Made by a program: the position numbers and the translations under genes. This document shows, piece after piece, positions 23,418-34,174 of a DNA stretch of 64,000 nucleotides; position 1 is the stretch's first letter; every line of letters begins with the position of its first letter. Location: assembly GCA_034387635.1 (NCBI GenBank), contig JAOANU010000003.1, positions 558,001 to 622,000 on the forward strand, read 5' to 3'. The notes beneath the pieces were generated by a model. It had not been told where the DNA came from. It was given only the letters and a program-made list of their open reading frames with translations, and made no database searches. The DNA comes from Rhodosporidiobolus odoratus (Eukaryota > Basidiomycota > Microbotryomycetes > Sporidiobolales > Sporidiobolaceae).

Positions 23418-26374
23418 CTATGAGTAGTCTACGAGCACCTGCAATTGTGTTGCGATCGAAGAGGGGAAGCCTGCAGGGAGAACGAAGAGGGGATTAGTCT
23501 GGGTAGGTCGTAGGCGAGGCCAGCATTCTGGGCCGTATGGAAAATCTGGAAGGGACTGAGGGCTTACGGAAGTCTCCCAGGTACTGCCCGAACTCAGTCA
23601 GAATCGCCTTTGCACCCGCTCGCAGAGCTAGACGAGGAAGAAAAGCAGAGATGGGCAAGGCAAAATTGTCAGCGAGCCCTTCCTCAGCCTAAACCGAAAA
23701 AGCACCTCCCTCTTCTGCGACCTTGTCGCACAGGAGAGAGGGGGGAAACTACGAGCTCGACAGAAGAGAGGCCAACTGACCCGTCTGCACCTCCCCAACC
23801 TCCCTCTCCACCACCTGCCTCGCCTTCTCCTGCTCCTCTTTCCCGCCAGGCGTCTCTTCAGCAAGGACCGTCAACTGGCTCGCGAGCCCGTCGAGGACAT
23901 TGAGGTATCGCACGAAGGCTTCAAGGATTTTTGGGATGTCGCGTTGGGCGACGCCGTAAGGATCTTCAGTGAGAGAGGCGCAGATAAGGTTCGAGAGGGC
24001 TGCCAAAAAGAAGCGGCGTGAGCGTAAGTGACCTGTTGACTGTGGCCCTTCATCTTCAACCGGACGTCGCGAAGCCTCCAGTTCGAAGCAAGGCAGAAGT
24101 AAGGAGAACGTACCCTGCACGGCGCAAACCACCTCCCTCCTCCTCGGCACGCACCTGCCCGCCCGACTTTCCATCCGAATCGCGAACAGCTTGTTCCTCC
24201 AGACCCCGGGAACAAATTTGGCCACCTTCTGCTCGAACCCAACCACAGGGGCGACGTCGTCAGGCAAGATAGCCGGAACGCTGGGCTTATCGCTGATAAG
24301 TGACGAAGGCACGAGCGAGCTAGATTGTAGGATGGATGGGACACGGGAGATGGCGCTGGAGGTGGCGGCCACTGCAGTCGAGACGGCTTGCTTGGCTTCT
24401 TCCGCTGCCGGCCCTTGGGAGGCGGCAACGAGAGCTTGAGCGGCGGGAGACGAGCCAAGTGTGGATGGCGAGGAGGAGACGGCGGTAGATGCGAGCTTGT
24501 CGAAGAAGGATGGTCGAGCGCGAAGGAAGACGTCCTCGTTGCGAACAGCGGAGCGGTTCGGACTTTCGTTTTGTTGCTGCTGGTCAGAGTACCCCGAAGC
24601 GGAGGACGCGGCGGCTGGCCCTACAGAAATGCATCAGCAAGGAGCGCAAGAGGTGCAGAATTTCGGGAGACCTACTCGGCAGTGTCCCCCTTCCTTTCGC
24701 CCGCTGGAGTTCCGTCCCAATAAGCAGCAAGCACTCGCGCGAGTTCTCATTCCAGGCGCCCGCAGTCGTACTTCCAGGCTTGACGTCCTTGAAAATAGCT
24801 TGTCGGCGGGTGGAATCGGTCAGGGTGAGCAGGGCAAGCTCGAGGTAGGCGAAGTGCTACAGAACAGAAGGTTGTGCGTCAATATCTCCGAGCACAGGGC
24901 ATGGGCGAAAAAAACTCGAGAAACCACCCGCACTTGGTAGTAAGCGTCTTGCGACCGCAATCCGGAAAGGAGGGACTGATTGGGGTTTGAGCCGAACTGC
25001 GAAACAGTCATGGGTTGCGTCGCATAGACCTCGAAGCAGACATGTGCTGCCTCCCAGACGAGGAAGTGCAGCAACGTGCTGGATAAGGCGCGCGCGGCGA
25101 GGGTGACGGAATAAGCATCATTGTATCGCATCATTGACCAAAGATGCGGGCTGTGGCGGCGTCCATGAGGGCGAGTATGTCAGGACCCGAAACTGTCGGA
25201 GCTTAGGGGGTAAGAGGAAAATAATAACTCGACAACGTACCGAGCCCAGGATCCAGCAATATGGACGAGGAAGAACCGCAGGATAGGGCGACGAAACAGG
25301 ACGTATCCAATCCAGAAAGACAGCATTGCAGTGACGGTCGAGCGGGCGGCCACTGAGAAGCGTTGGCCTGCTCTGGCGGAAAGGCGGGCTGGAATAGTGA
25401 GCTGCAAAAGAGGTTGACTCAGCCTGGCGCGGCGTTCGCAGAGGGAGACGGGGCCTCACGGTGGTATCGTTGTCGAATTTTACTTGCGAGCGGTCCGTCG
25501 AGACGTGTTGGACCGTGGCGAAAGCGGCGAGAAAGACGTGCAGGAGACCGAGAAGAATTCGGCGCTCGTTGACTTGCCAGGCGTCACGACTATGCCAAGC
25601 GGGCGTCAGCATCTTCTCCGCGGTTCCTGATCGCTGCGAGACCGAGGGAAGTAGACATTGGGCCCGGAACGCACCCTTCATGGAAAAAGAAGACCCCCAG
25701 TTTTGCGTCCCTGCTGGAATGTCCCGCACACCAGACATACGCAACATGCAGGAACGCAGTACTGAGAAGGTAAGCCAGGAAGACGACGGCGGAGGATCGC
25801 TCGCGGAGCTGGTTGAGCCGAGCAAAACGGGTCGGAAGAGGAGAACGGCCGGCTGCAAGATGAGAGCCTGTTCAGCGGGACAGCCTTCACTTGGGAGAAG
25901 AGCGGCACTGACTGGTGAGGGTTTGTTTTCTCAAGACGATGACGGGGAGGGAACCGAGAAAGGCGACAGGCCCGAAGAGCAGGACCGGGAGGATGTTGAA
26001 CAGGGAAGCTGCAGGGAAAAGGTTATCGGCCCTCGCTCAAATCGTTTGGCAGGGGTGTGTACATACAAGGCAGCTCGCGCAAGTCGAACACTCCAACGTA
26101 AAGCGCCCCCAAGGTTGCTGCTCCAGTCAAAGCTAGTAAGTTGCGATTCCTCCTCCTCAAGACGACCTGCTCAGGCCCGGCAATCAAGCGGTCAGCGACG
26201 GTCAGCACAGCAAAGTGCAGACTTGTGACGTACCTTGACCAGCTGAGCATAACTTGTCGAGGGCGGAGCTACACTTCCTGCGTTGGATGATGGAGCGAGG
26301 AAGTCGCTGACAGAGGCTGTAGGAGGCGCTTGCGAAGAGGCTGGACGCGCGTTGGAAGGCCTGAATGCGCTCAT
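23418..26374 (-). CDS. NDC1: transmembrane nucleoporin Ndc1
   Basis: Ndc1 is a multi-pass membrane protein that anchors the pore ring and, in fungi, the spindle pole body in the nuclear envelope. The N-terminus (ATG at 26372-26374, MSAFRPSNARP) is Ser/Pro-rich, followed by VVLRRRNRNLLALTGAATLGALYVGVFDL, the first membrane helix. More hydrophobic segments lie between 25900 and 25100. The soluble C-terminal half contains VWRNKLFA, then a block reading ALSNLICASLTEDPYGVAQRDIPKILEAF. This corresponds to the family's IWALEGLS..ASxTEDxFGVVQ..LP.IL motif. The last exons give LRAGAKAILTEFGQYLGDF and end at a TAG at 23418-23420. Many introns interrupt the membrane part and some borders there are unresolved. 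Identification rests mainly on the C-terminal motif plus topology. Confidence 0.8.
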
Positions 26375-26793
26375 GGACAGCCACAGCGCTGGAGCGGCAC
26401 TGGTCAGGTTCGAGGGTAAAAGGATCAGGGAGAAATTTCTCTCGCACTTTCTTCGAATCCCTCAAAATTGTCTGTGGGACTGGACACTGCGGCTTTGTTT
26501 CGAACAAGGGAGGCAGAAGCACACTACGATGATGAGGTCTGAGAGAATCAGGGGTTGAGCAAGGATGGGCAGGTACTACAACAAGCAAGGGGGGAAGAGA
26601 GTGAACGACGATGGAAACTGCCGAAAGCACAGCAGGGTAACTACGCTCGAGCATGTTGAGTGGGCGACGAGGTCAATTATGGTGAGTTGGTTGAGAACAA
26701 GAAGAGGTGGGTACAAGATAGGTGCACGCGAGGCGAAGAATGAGTGGGTATGCAGGAAGGCAGGGTATCTGGGCGGTCTGGATGACAACGGAG
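26375..26793. other. intergenic, NDC1 5' region and GT31 3' end
   Basis: About 420 bases between minus-strand genes. Only short overlapping frames are present. It should contain the NDC1 promoter; no motif stands out. Confidence 0.4.
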
Positions 26794-29700
26794 TTACGCC
26801 TGGTGCGCTAGGCGGCTGAGGAGTGGCGGAGGAAGCGGTGTCGTCGAAGAAATGTCGGAGTAAGAGGCTGAAGAGACGGAAGATTCGAGGGAAGAGGATG
26901 ATCGTGCTGCGTCGGGTGTCGAGGACTCGTCACTCGTTGGTATGGACGGTGAAGGCTCATCCCCTGAGCTTATCCCTGCCCCGACCTCCAGGCTGGCGCC
27001 CTCCATCTCGGCCATCGCCATGAACGGCGCTCTTCCGCCTGCCATCCGACCCAATCTGCCTAGCGTCGGCTCATTCTTCTCCACCTGCTTCGCAGCAGCT
27101 ACCGCCGACCGAGTCAAGACCTCCCTGTTCGCTTCCGCCCTCCTGCCCTCGACGATCATCCCGTTCGGCAGAACGATCGGCGACCCGTACATCCTCATTC
27201 CGCCCCACAGCGCGGGAAGCGCTTCGAGGTCTCTACTTCCTTGCTGAGAGTCCGGCGCTGCGCCAGTCGCGGGCGACGGGGTGAATGGAAGGGGAGAAGT
27301 GCTGACTACGAGCGGGTCCTTCGCGTATGGCTCGAGGAGAGAGTTGCTTTCGTACGGAGAAGGAGGGTAGGCGGGAACGCTAACGCCGCCGTCCCACATC
27401 GCCTCGCGTCCGAGGAGCGCGAGAGCGGTTTCGAGGAACCACTCGTTCCGCTTCAGGTAGTGCACGGCGACTGTGCCGCCGTAAGGCAGACCGAGCATGC
27501 GCTGTTGACGGATGCTGAGGGTAGAGGGGTCGTAGCGAAGAGTCGGAGCGGGGACAAAGCGTTCGTTATAGGATGGGAGGGCGTAGGTATGTTGGCCGAG
27601 GCGGATCTGGGCGGTCGGCTCGTTGATGTAGGGTGGTGGCTGTTCAGTCTCGGGATTGTCAACGGCGCGGGCTGGAGGAGAGAGGGGAAAAGTCGATGAG
27701 TTGACGACGGCGTCCGAGGCAGGGCGGATGTAGTCGGACGGGGAGAACGCCGACCCTTCGTCTTCCGAGGTCCACTCATCCTCAAACGGCCCCTTGACGA
27801 GGTTGAAAATCTCGTACTCGCCCTCTGCAAACGCCGCCCGTGTCGGACCCTCCTGCACGTTGGCCGCCCTCTTGCGTAGGTGGTTGACGGCACTGACCCC
27901 CTCGGGATCTCGGAAAAGATCCTTCCCAAACCTCGTCGTCCTCGCCGTCGGGATGACCACGCTGCGGTCGGGCACGCCCGGTTGCGCGCCTGTTGCCGCC
28001 CTGTCAGGCTGTTCGGCCAAACCTGCGTGCTCGACCGGCGGAGCGGGCTCGGCGATGCGCTTGTCCACCTGATCGAAAACGACGCGCTCGAGCTTGACCG
28101 CTTCCGGACCTCGACCGTTGTCGCTCCGGTAGCCCTGAGTGTTCCATCGCCCGCCTCCCTCAACCAGCGCTTCGATCTCTTCTTCGATCGAGAGCCCCTG
28201 AGCCGGCGCGGACCAAGGCTGCTTCCACTTCGAGACAGTCGAGTAACTCTGCCAGAGTTCGCCGCCACGACGAATGCGCTCGGCCTCGCTGATACCGCGA
28301 CGACCTTCGAGGCGAACTTGCTCGAGATGGTCGGGGAAAGTGAAACCGCGGGAGTAGGTCGTACCGGCTTTCGGGTGGTCGTAAATCTGGCAACGCTCGG
28401 TGATCCAGTGGATGGAGGAAGCGTTCGGGTGATTCCTCATCCACTTCGCAACGCGTTGGTCCTCTTTGCCAATCATCCAGTTCTTGGGGCGAGGGTAGGT
28501 GGCGAGGTAGTTGACGAGGTCGGCGGACAAGGCGTAGACTTCGCCGGCCATGAAGCGGTTACGTACGAGGTCTGTCAAGAGAAGGGTGAGCCGTGTCGCC
28601 AAGAACGAAAGACGGAAGACGAGACATACATCCCCAGTAGGTGTTATCGCGAGGTGTAATGCGAAGATGACGCTCAAGCTCGCTCAGAACTATGAACGCA
28701 TCATCGTCGGCCTTGACCACGTAGTCCGCTTTCTTGAAACCGGCCCCGACCTGCCTCACTCCGTCTACCATGCCGCCCTCGCCCGCCGCAGAGTAGAACA
28801 CCGGAACCGTCGCATTCTCGCTCGCCCACGAGAAGTACCTGAACGTCTTCCCCTTGTTCATGTTTTCGTCGACATCGAGGACTACGATGTCGTTGAACAT
28901 CTCCATCTCGAGGGCGATCCGCTTCGACCATTTCTGGCGCGGTCGACCCAGAATAAACTTGAGCTGGACGTTCTGAGCCGGACGGCCGGTTCGGGGATCG
29001 ATCGGCTTCGAATGCTTCGCGTACGAGAGACGGATGGCGTTGCGGCGGTCCGCCGCTGCATCAACGGAGAAGACGCCGACGAGGACGTTGACAGGCTTGA
29101 GGGAATCGGCAAGGGCGTGGGGGAAAGGGCGTTGGTCCTGGCAGTATTGTCGCCAAGGTGGGGGTTCGCGATCGGAAGAGAGGACGTTGACGAGGAAGGT
29201 AGTGACGGTAGCGGCGAAGCAGCCGAAGAGGAATAGGGCGAAGAGTACTGTGAAGGGTTGCGTCGGGAACCACGGTTGGCGTAGGAGGGCAGACATGAAG
29301 GCGGAGAATGTTGACTTGTTGCGGCCGGTGCGAGACATGGCTGGTGAGCCGAGGAGAGGTGCGCCGCTGGAGGAAGACGAGATGCTGGCTTTTCGCCGTG
29401 CTTCGGCTCGTCGCGCCCACCATCCCGGTTTCCGCGACTTGCGGCCGAGCACTGGAGAGGTTTCGGGACCTAGCGTACCGCCGAGTTTCCGCAACAACGC
29501 GGAAGTTTGATGATGGTGTTGTGCGTAATCTGCGCAACGGAAATTCCGCTCAGAAGGGCTGAGGGTGAAAAGCAGTGAACAAGGCTTGAAACGCACAATC
29601 GGGTCCAGATTGCTCCTTATCCGCCGGTGTACCAGGTGTGGTGAACCCTGAGCCGTTGCGGCTGCGATTCCGCGAAGTGGTGCGGAAACTGAGGTAGCCG

Positions 29701-30152
29701 TCGAACCCCTCGCCTGGTGGTGCTGGACTGGCTGCCCTGCTCGACAACCTCGATCCAGCGTAGTAGTGCCCACCGTAACCCTCGTCTCCACTCCAGACTG
29801 CATTCCCGTAGTGCAGCAGGTCCTTGCTTGACCCCTGTGTGGACGGACCACCCGCGCGGCTCCTCAGACTGCTCGCGAGGCTCGAAGTCCCTTCATTTGC
29901 CGAGTCGTACGAGTCGGAGTAGGCTTGCGAGTCACTCGAAGGTCTTGATGCCGCAGTATCGGCGTCTAGCAGGTCGAGAATGACAGACTGCGGAAGGGAG
30001 TCGAGGTTGGAAGATTGGGTCCGCGGCGAAGAGGATGAAGACGAGGCGGTCGATGAATCGTAGGCTGGAGGTGCGTGGTCGTGTAAGATCGAATGAGGCA
30101 GCATCTTGTGCTTGGTATTGGCCACTTCCCCAGTGACGGAAGGTGTCGCCAC
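26794..30152 (-). CDS. GT31-family beta-galactosyltransferase-like type II membrane protein
   Basis: Three exons (29597-30152, 28630-29529, 26794-28571) give 1077 residues. About 290 Ser/Gly-rich cytosolic residues precede a single membrane anchor, FTVLFALFLFGCFAATVTTFLV, as in Golgi type II transferases. The catalytic region has NVLVGVFSVDAAADRRNAIRLSYAKH, ALEMEMFNDIVVLDVDENMNKGKTFRYFSWA, the DxD-type VVKADDDAFIVLSELERHL, DNTYWGYLVRNRFMAGEVYALS and HPNASSIHWITERCQIYDHP. These are GT31 hallmarks (beta-1,3-galactosyl/GlcNAc transferases acting in the Golgi lumen). More than 450 residues follow the catalytic part, rich in Pro, Ser and Glu, much longer than in animal GT31 enzymes. The acceptor sugar cannot be told from sequence. 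The gene is divergent from OGG1. Confidence 0.85.
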
Positions 30153-30458
30153 AGCACGCGCTAAGGCAGCGAGGGGAGGGAAGAGGTGGTAGTCGAGAGT
30201 GGCGGATGTGAAGGTTCACAGCGCAGTGAGTGTCTGTTCGTGTGGACTGTCCTGGCAGTCAGAAAGCGAACAAGCCGCACGACGAACCAACACACCGAAC
30301 CAGAGGAGGAGGGGCCACCACCTTGCTGCGATTGCGGGGTAAAACCAAACTGCTATTCAGACTACACCTGCTTCCTAATCATCACAATCCGGTTTATATT
30401 ACCTGTTTCAGTCGCCTTCGAATTCCGTTCGATCCACTGCGGATCCGTCGTTGACCAA
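30153..30458. promoter_or_regulatory. divergent promoter region, GT31 / OGG1
   Basis: About 300 bases between divergent start codons. A TTTATATT stretch at about 30392-30400 lies some 60 bases before the OGG1 ATG and could act as a TATA-like element or simply be leader sequence. Confidence 0.45.
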
Positions 30459-32204
30459 ATGTCCTGCCTGGCTACCCCATTGCGCTTCCTCCGCCTGAGT
30501 CCAGCCGAGCTCAACCTCGCCACCGCAGTCAAGAGCGGCCAATCCTTTCGCTGGATCTTGCAATCCCCCGCCGTCGCGACTCAACCTGATCACCGCTTTG
30601 CGGCGTCTACAAGTACGGTCCCTGTGGCCGCAGAAGGCATAGAGGAATGGGCGCTCCCGTGGCAGGATCGCACCGTGGTGCTGAGGCAAGATGGTGCGCC
30701 GTTTCTCGCTTTTCTTTTCTTCTTCTTCCTCGTCTTCCCTCAACTCCTTCAGCCCACTCACCTTTGACTCCATTGCAGATCAAGGACTGTACTACCGGTC
30801 TCTGTATCCTTTCGCCCCGCCTCACTCTGCCTTTCTTGCCGACCTGGCAAGCGACACCACCCTTGCCTTCATTCGGCGATATTTTCAACTGGACGTTCCC
30901 ATTGTACCATTGTACGAGCAATGGGCTGCTCAGGACCCGAAGATGAAGAAGAAAGTCGAGAGCGCGGGAGAGGCCCTGCGGGGCATCCGGGTCTTGGCGC
31001 AGGATGAATGGGAAACACTCGTCTCGTCTGTCCATCCTTTTCCATCGTTTCTCGCGCTTCTTCCACACTGACGTGCGGTCTCATCCTGCAGGTTCATCTG
31101 TTCGGCTAACAACAACATCTCTCGCATCACCCTCATGGTCAACCGGCTTTGCGCAGCGCGCGGCTCGCCTCTACCACATCCTTCACACTTTACGCCAGCC
31201 TGTGTACACGTCGAGGCGTCCACCGTCCCTGAAACTGTATCGCCACAGCCGAACAATCTCTCCCTTTTCTCCTTTCCTCCGCCATCCACCCTCACGGACT
31301 CGACCACCGAACCCCTCCTACGACAACTTGGTTTCGGCTACCGCGCTTCCTTCATCCCGTTTTCCGCCGCTCATCTTCTCTCCGTCTCCGCCGCCTCCAG
31401 TCAGTCGCCAGACCAATATTTGAGGTCTCTGCGCCGACAAGCGGTCCTGGCGACTGGCAAGGGAATCGCGGATGCCAGAGAAAAGTTGCTCGAGTTCAAG
31501 GGGGTCGGAAGGAAAGTGGCAGACTGTGTGCTCTTATTTGGGCTGGGGTGGGCAGAGACCGTGCCAGTTGACACGCATGTGTTCCATGTGAGCTGCACCT
31601 CTCCTTTCTCTGCTTCCTACCGCAGTCTCGCTTGCTTTTTCATCTGATTTGCCGTGAGGCTCGGATCCGCCCATGTCATCCATAGTACATGCTGATCATG
31701 ACTACGTTCCGACTTCTGCAGATTGCGATCCGAGACTACGGCTTCCCTGCAACCCGCTCAACCTCCCTCACCCCAGCCCTGCACGATCGAGTTGCCGAGC
31801 ACCTCTCCAGCCGCTGGGGCAACTACGCAGGCTGGTGTCAACAAGTCCTCTTCTTCGCGGAGCTCAAGCCCTCTTCGCCAACTAAGAAGTCTGAAACTTC
31901 TGCCTCAATCGAGGTCTTCAGCAAGATCGAGCTGGCGGAGGAAGTGACCGTGGGAGGGGAGGAGCAGAAGAGGAAATTGACATTCGAGGAGGAGGTTGCT
32001 GCGCTGATTGCGGATCCTGGGAAGAAACGGAGCAGGCGCAGCGTGGTGCAGGTCAAGGAAACGGTGAAGATTGAGGTCAAGGAGGAGGCGGAGGAGAGTG
32101 CGCTCTCTTCGCCACTTTCCTCGCCTGAGCCGGACACCAACAAGGCGAAGGCTAAGGGAGGGCAACGAAGGGCAGGACGGGGCAGACGCGTGAAGGTAGA
32201 GTAG
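30459..32204 (+). CDS. OGG1: 8-oxoguanine DNA glycosylase/lyase OGG1
   Basis: OGG1 removes 8-oxoguanine opposite C and nicks abasic sites in base-excision repair. Exons 30459-30693, 30779-31025, 31092-31587 and 31722-32204 give 486 residues. Seen in order: LSPAELNLATAVKSGQSFRW (N-terminal OGG domain), FICSANNNISRITLMVNRLC, then the helix-hairpin-helix FKGVGRKVADCVLLFGL with the catalytic Lys. VPVDTHVFHIAIRDYGF follows with the catalytic Asp, then WGNYAGWCQQVLFFAEL. All key residues are intact. A tail of about 110 residues follows, with acidic runs, KKRSRRS, and a final GGQRRAGRGRRVKVE, plausible nuclear localisation signals. The region between the two core halves has a Pro/Ser-rich insertion around EASTVPETVSPQP. 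The ATG at 30459 is chosen because the family motif begins ten residues later. Confidence 0.93.
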
Positions 32205-32964
32205 GCGGAAAGGCGCTTTGTGCAGCGAAAGAGGAGGCGAGAAAAGAGGGATCCCTCATGAGACCAATTGTGTCGGGGTTGTACCCTGTGGATGTGCCAT
32301 CGCGGGCAGATTCCATATCACACGAACGTTGACACCCCTGTGGTGGCTCGTTAAGCGGATGTGAAGACGGCTGCTCTAGTTTTCAGGCCTAGTCTGACCT
32401 TCGCAACTCGAGCTTCCGACGGTTACCCTCGCTTTCTGAGGTTGTTTGGACGTACTATGGCTCCCAGGGGGTGCTTGCGTGACGAGTAAGCTCGTGGACG
32501 CGTTGGGGACCGGCCAGAGGAGTCACTTCCTGCGCAGGAAAGAAAAGCTGCCTCGGGTGCGATCAGAACTTGGTTCGCCTGTCTTTGTTTGGTGTGCCTT
32601 CAATCTCTCTCTGCACTTGAGCCTTCACCTTTCAGTTGTACGTTACCGTTATCTATCACGCAGTCGCCCTTCTCCCGCCCATCTTCGCTCCTCTTCGAGC
32701 ACCGCTCGCACGCTAACCGACTTAGTCCAACGCTCCTACGACGCGTCCATTTTTGCACCTCTCGCCTCCTCGCCAAACAGCTCAGAACCCTCTGTTCTCT
32801 GCTCTTCTCTCCTCCCTCCACTTCACTCTTTGCTGCCCACTCGTCGACTATCGCCAGGCGCCGTCTCTTGAATCAGTCCAACCTTGCACATTCATTCTTG
32901 CAACTCTCCTCCTCTGCTGCCCCACTTCAACTCCTCCTCAGTCAGACTCGCTCTCAAGCACAAC
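32205..32964. other. intergenic and pyrimidine-rich leader of the KRE9-like gene
   Basis: This is 760 bases between two plus-strand genes. The first part carries the OGG1 3' end. From about 32590 to the next ATG the sequence is strongly C/T-rich with CTCTCT and CTCCTC runs, a common look for promoters and leaders of highly expressed fungal genes. No gene is supported; frames on both strands here are short and lack recognisable content. Confidence 0.5.
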
Positions 32965-33926
32965 ATGTTCGCCTTCCGATCTTCGTTCCTCACTGCCGCC
33001 CTCGCCCTCTTCGCCACCGTCGCATCCGCTGCTGGTACGCCTCATCCTTGGTTCTTCCTCGCCCCGCTTCTCTCCTGTTTCGACATACCGAGCTAAACTT
33101 ACCCCATCCCCCTCGCCCTGTCCCTCGCAGACAGCGACGGCGTCTTCAACGGCGACCACGGTGTTACTCTGATTGACTACCAGCCTCCATTCACGGCCCC
33201 GAAGGGTGGAGAGGTTTGGATTGCCGGCGGATCTTACTCGGCTTCCTGGTACGTGACCTCCTCTCGCCTTCCCAAGCGCGAACGGCCCTTAGCAAGCTAT
33301 GGCCATGCAGGAGTCAGAAGCTGCCGAGCGGTATCGACCAGGGCAACGTTTCCCAATCCGCCGTTCGTTTTCCCTCTTTCTCTCCCTGCCCATTACTAGG
33401 CTGATCCTATCTTTCTGCATTCGCACAGGATCTCGTCATGGGCTACAAGGTCGACGGCTCATCGGCTCTTCACATCTCTTGGGTTCTTGCCAGCGACATC
33501 CCCCTCTACGCGCCCAACCCGAACACGGTCGACTTTACTCTTCCCGTTGACCTCGAGACCAAGGACTCCTAGTAAACCTCTCTTCTCTTCGTCTCTTCGC
33601 TTGCACAAGTCTGACCCGGATTGTCGCAGCATCTTGATCCTCCTTGGCTCGACTCGCAACCAGGTACGCCTTTTCCACTACGCTTGTTGCTTTCCGGCGC
33701 TGACCCATCCTGCCTCCTTCAGTCTCCCGAATTCACCATCATCTCGAACCCGGTCGGTGCTGGTCTCTCTGGCAGCTCAGGTGCCTCGTCCGCCCCGGCG
33801 ACAACCACTCCGTCGTTCAGCTCCCCTAACGCCGCCAACACCGGCACCCCGACCAACAGCGGCGGCGACTTCCGCAGAGTCCGCCGTACCAGGCAAGCGC
33901 TCAAGCTCGGGGCTGGTGCGCAGTAA
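32965..33926 (+). CDS. secreted KRE9/KNH1 N-terminal-domain protein
   Basis: Six exons (32965-33034, 33131-33248, 33311-33362, 33429-33571, 33630-33663, 33723-33926) give 206 residues. A signal peptide of about 23 residues (FRSSFLTAALALFATVASAA) is followed by a compact beta-rich domain: ITLIDY-like VTLIDYQPPFTAPKGGEVW, GGSYSASWSQKLPSG, ALHISWVLASDIPLYAPNP, then YILILLGSTRNQSPEFTII. This pattern fits the KRE9/KNH1 N-terminal or Ser-Thr-rich surface-protein fold linked to cell-wall beta-glucan. A Ser/Thr/Gly linker and a basic end, RRVRRTRQALKLGAGAQ, follow. The hydrophobic tail needed for a GPI anchor is absent, so secretion rather than anchoring is inferred. The leader is pyrimidine-rich. 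Confidence 0.75.
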
Positions 33927-34174
33927 GCGAGTCGACGACCGAACTCTTTTCTTTCGAGCTGGCCTCTTTCCTCACCTCGTATCTCTCCCCTCGATTCCCG
34001 CTCTCGATTGATTCCCAATCCCCGCTGTGCCTACTCTATACACCCTCTCCCTCTCCCTCGTGCTCTCCCTCTCGTATATATATTGCGTTCTGCTAGCCTA
34101 TCTTTCGCCTTGATCAGCCGGTAGCGGTGGTGCTTGCCGACGTGGAAACGCGACAGACACTCGATCTTGCTTTA

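Noticed and set aside
20054..26374. UFD1, synthetase and NDC1 as an operon-like functional cluster
   Set aside because: They share strand and are close together, but their functions (protein degradation, acyl-CoA synthesis, nuclear pore) are unrelated and each has its own start region.
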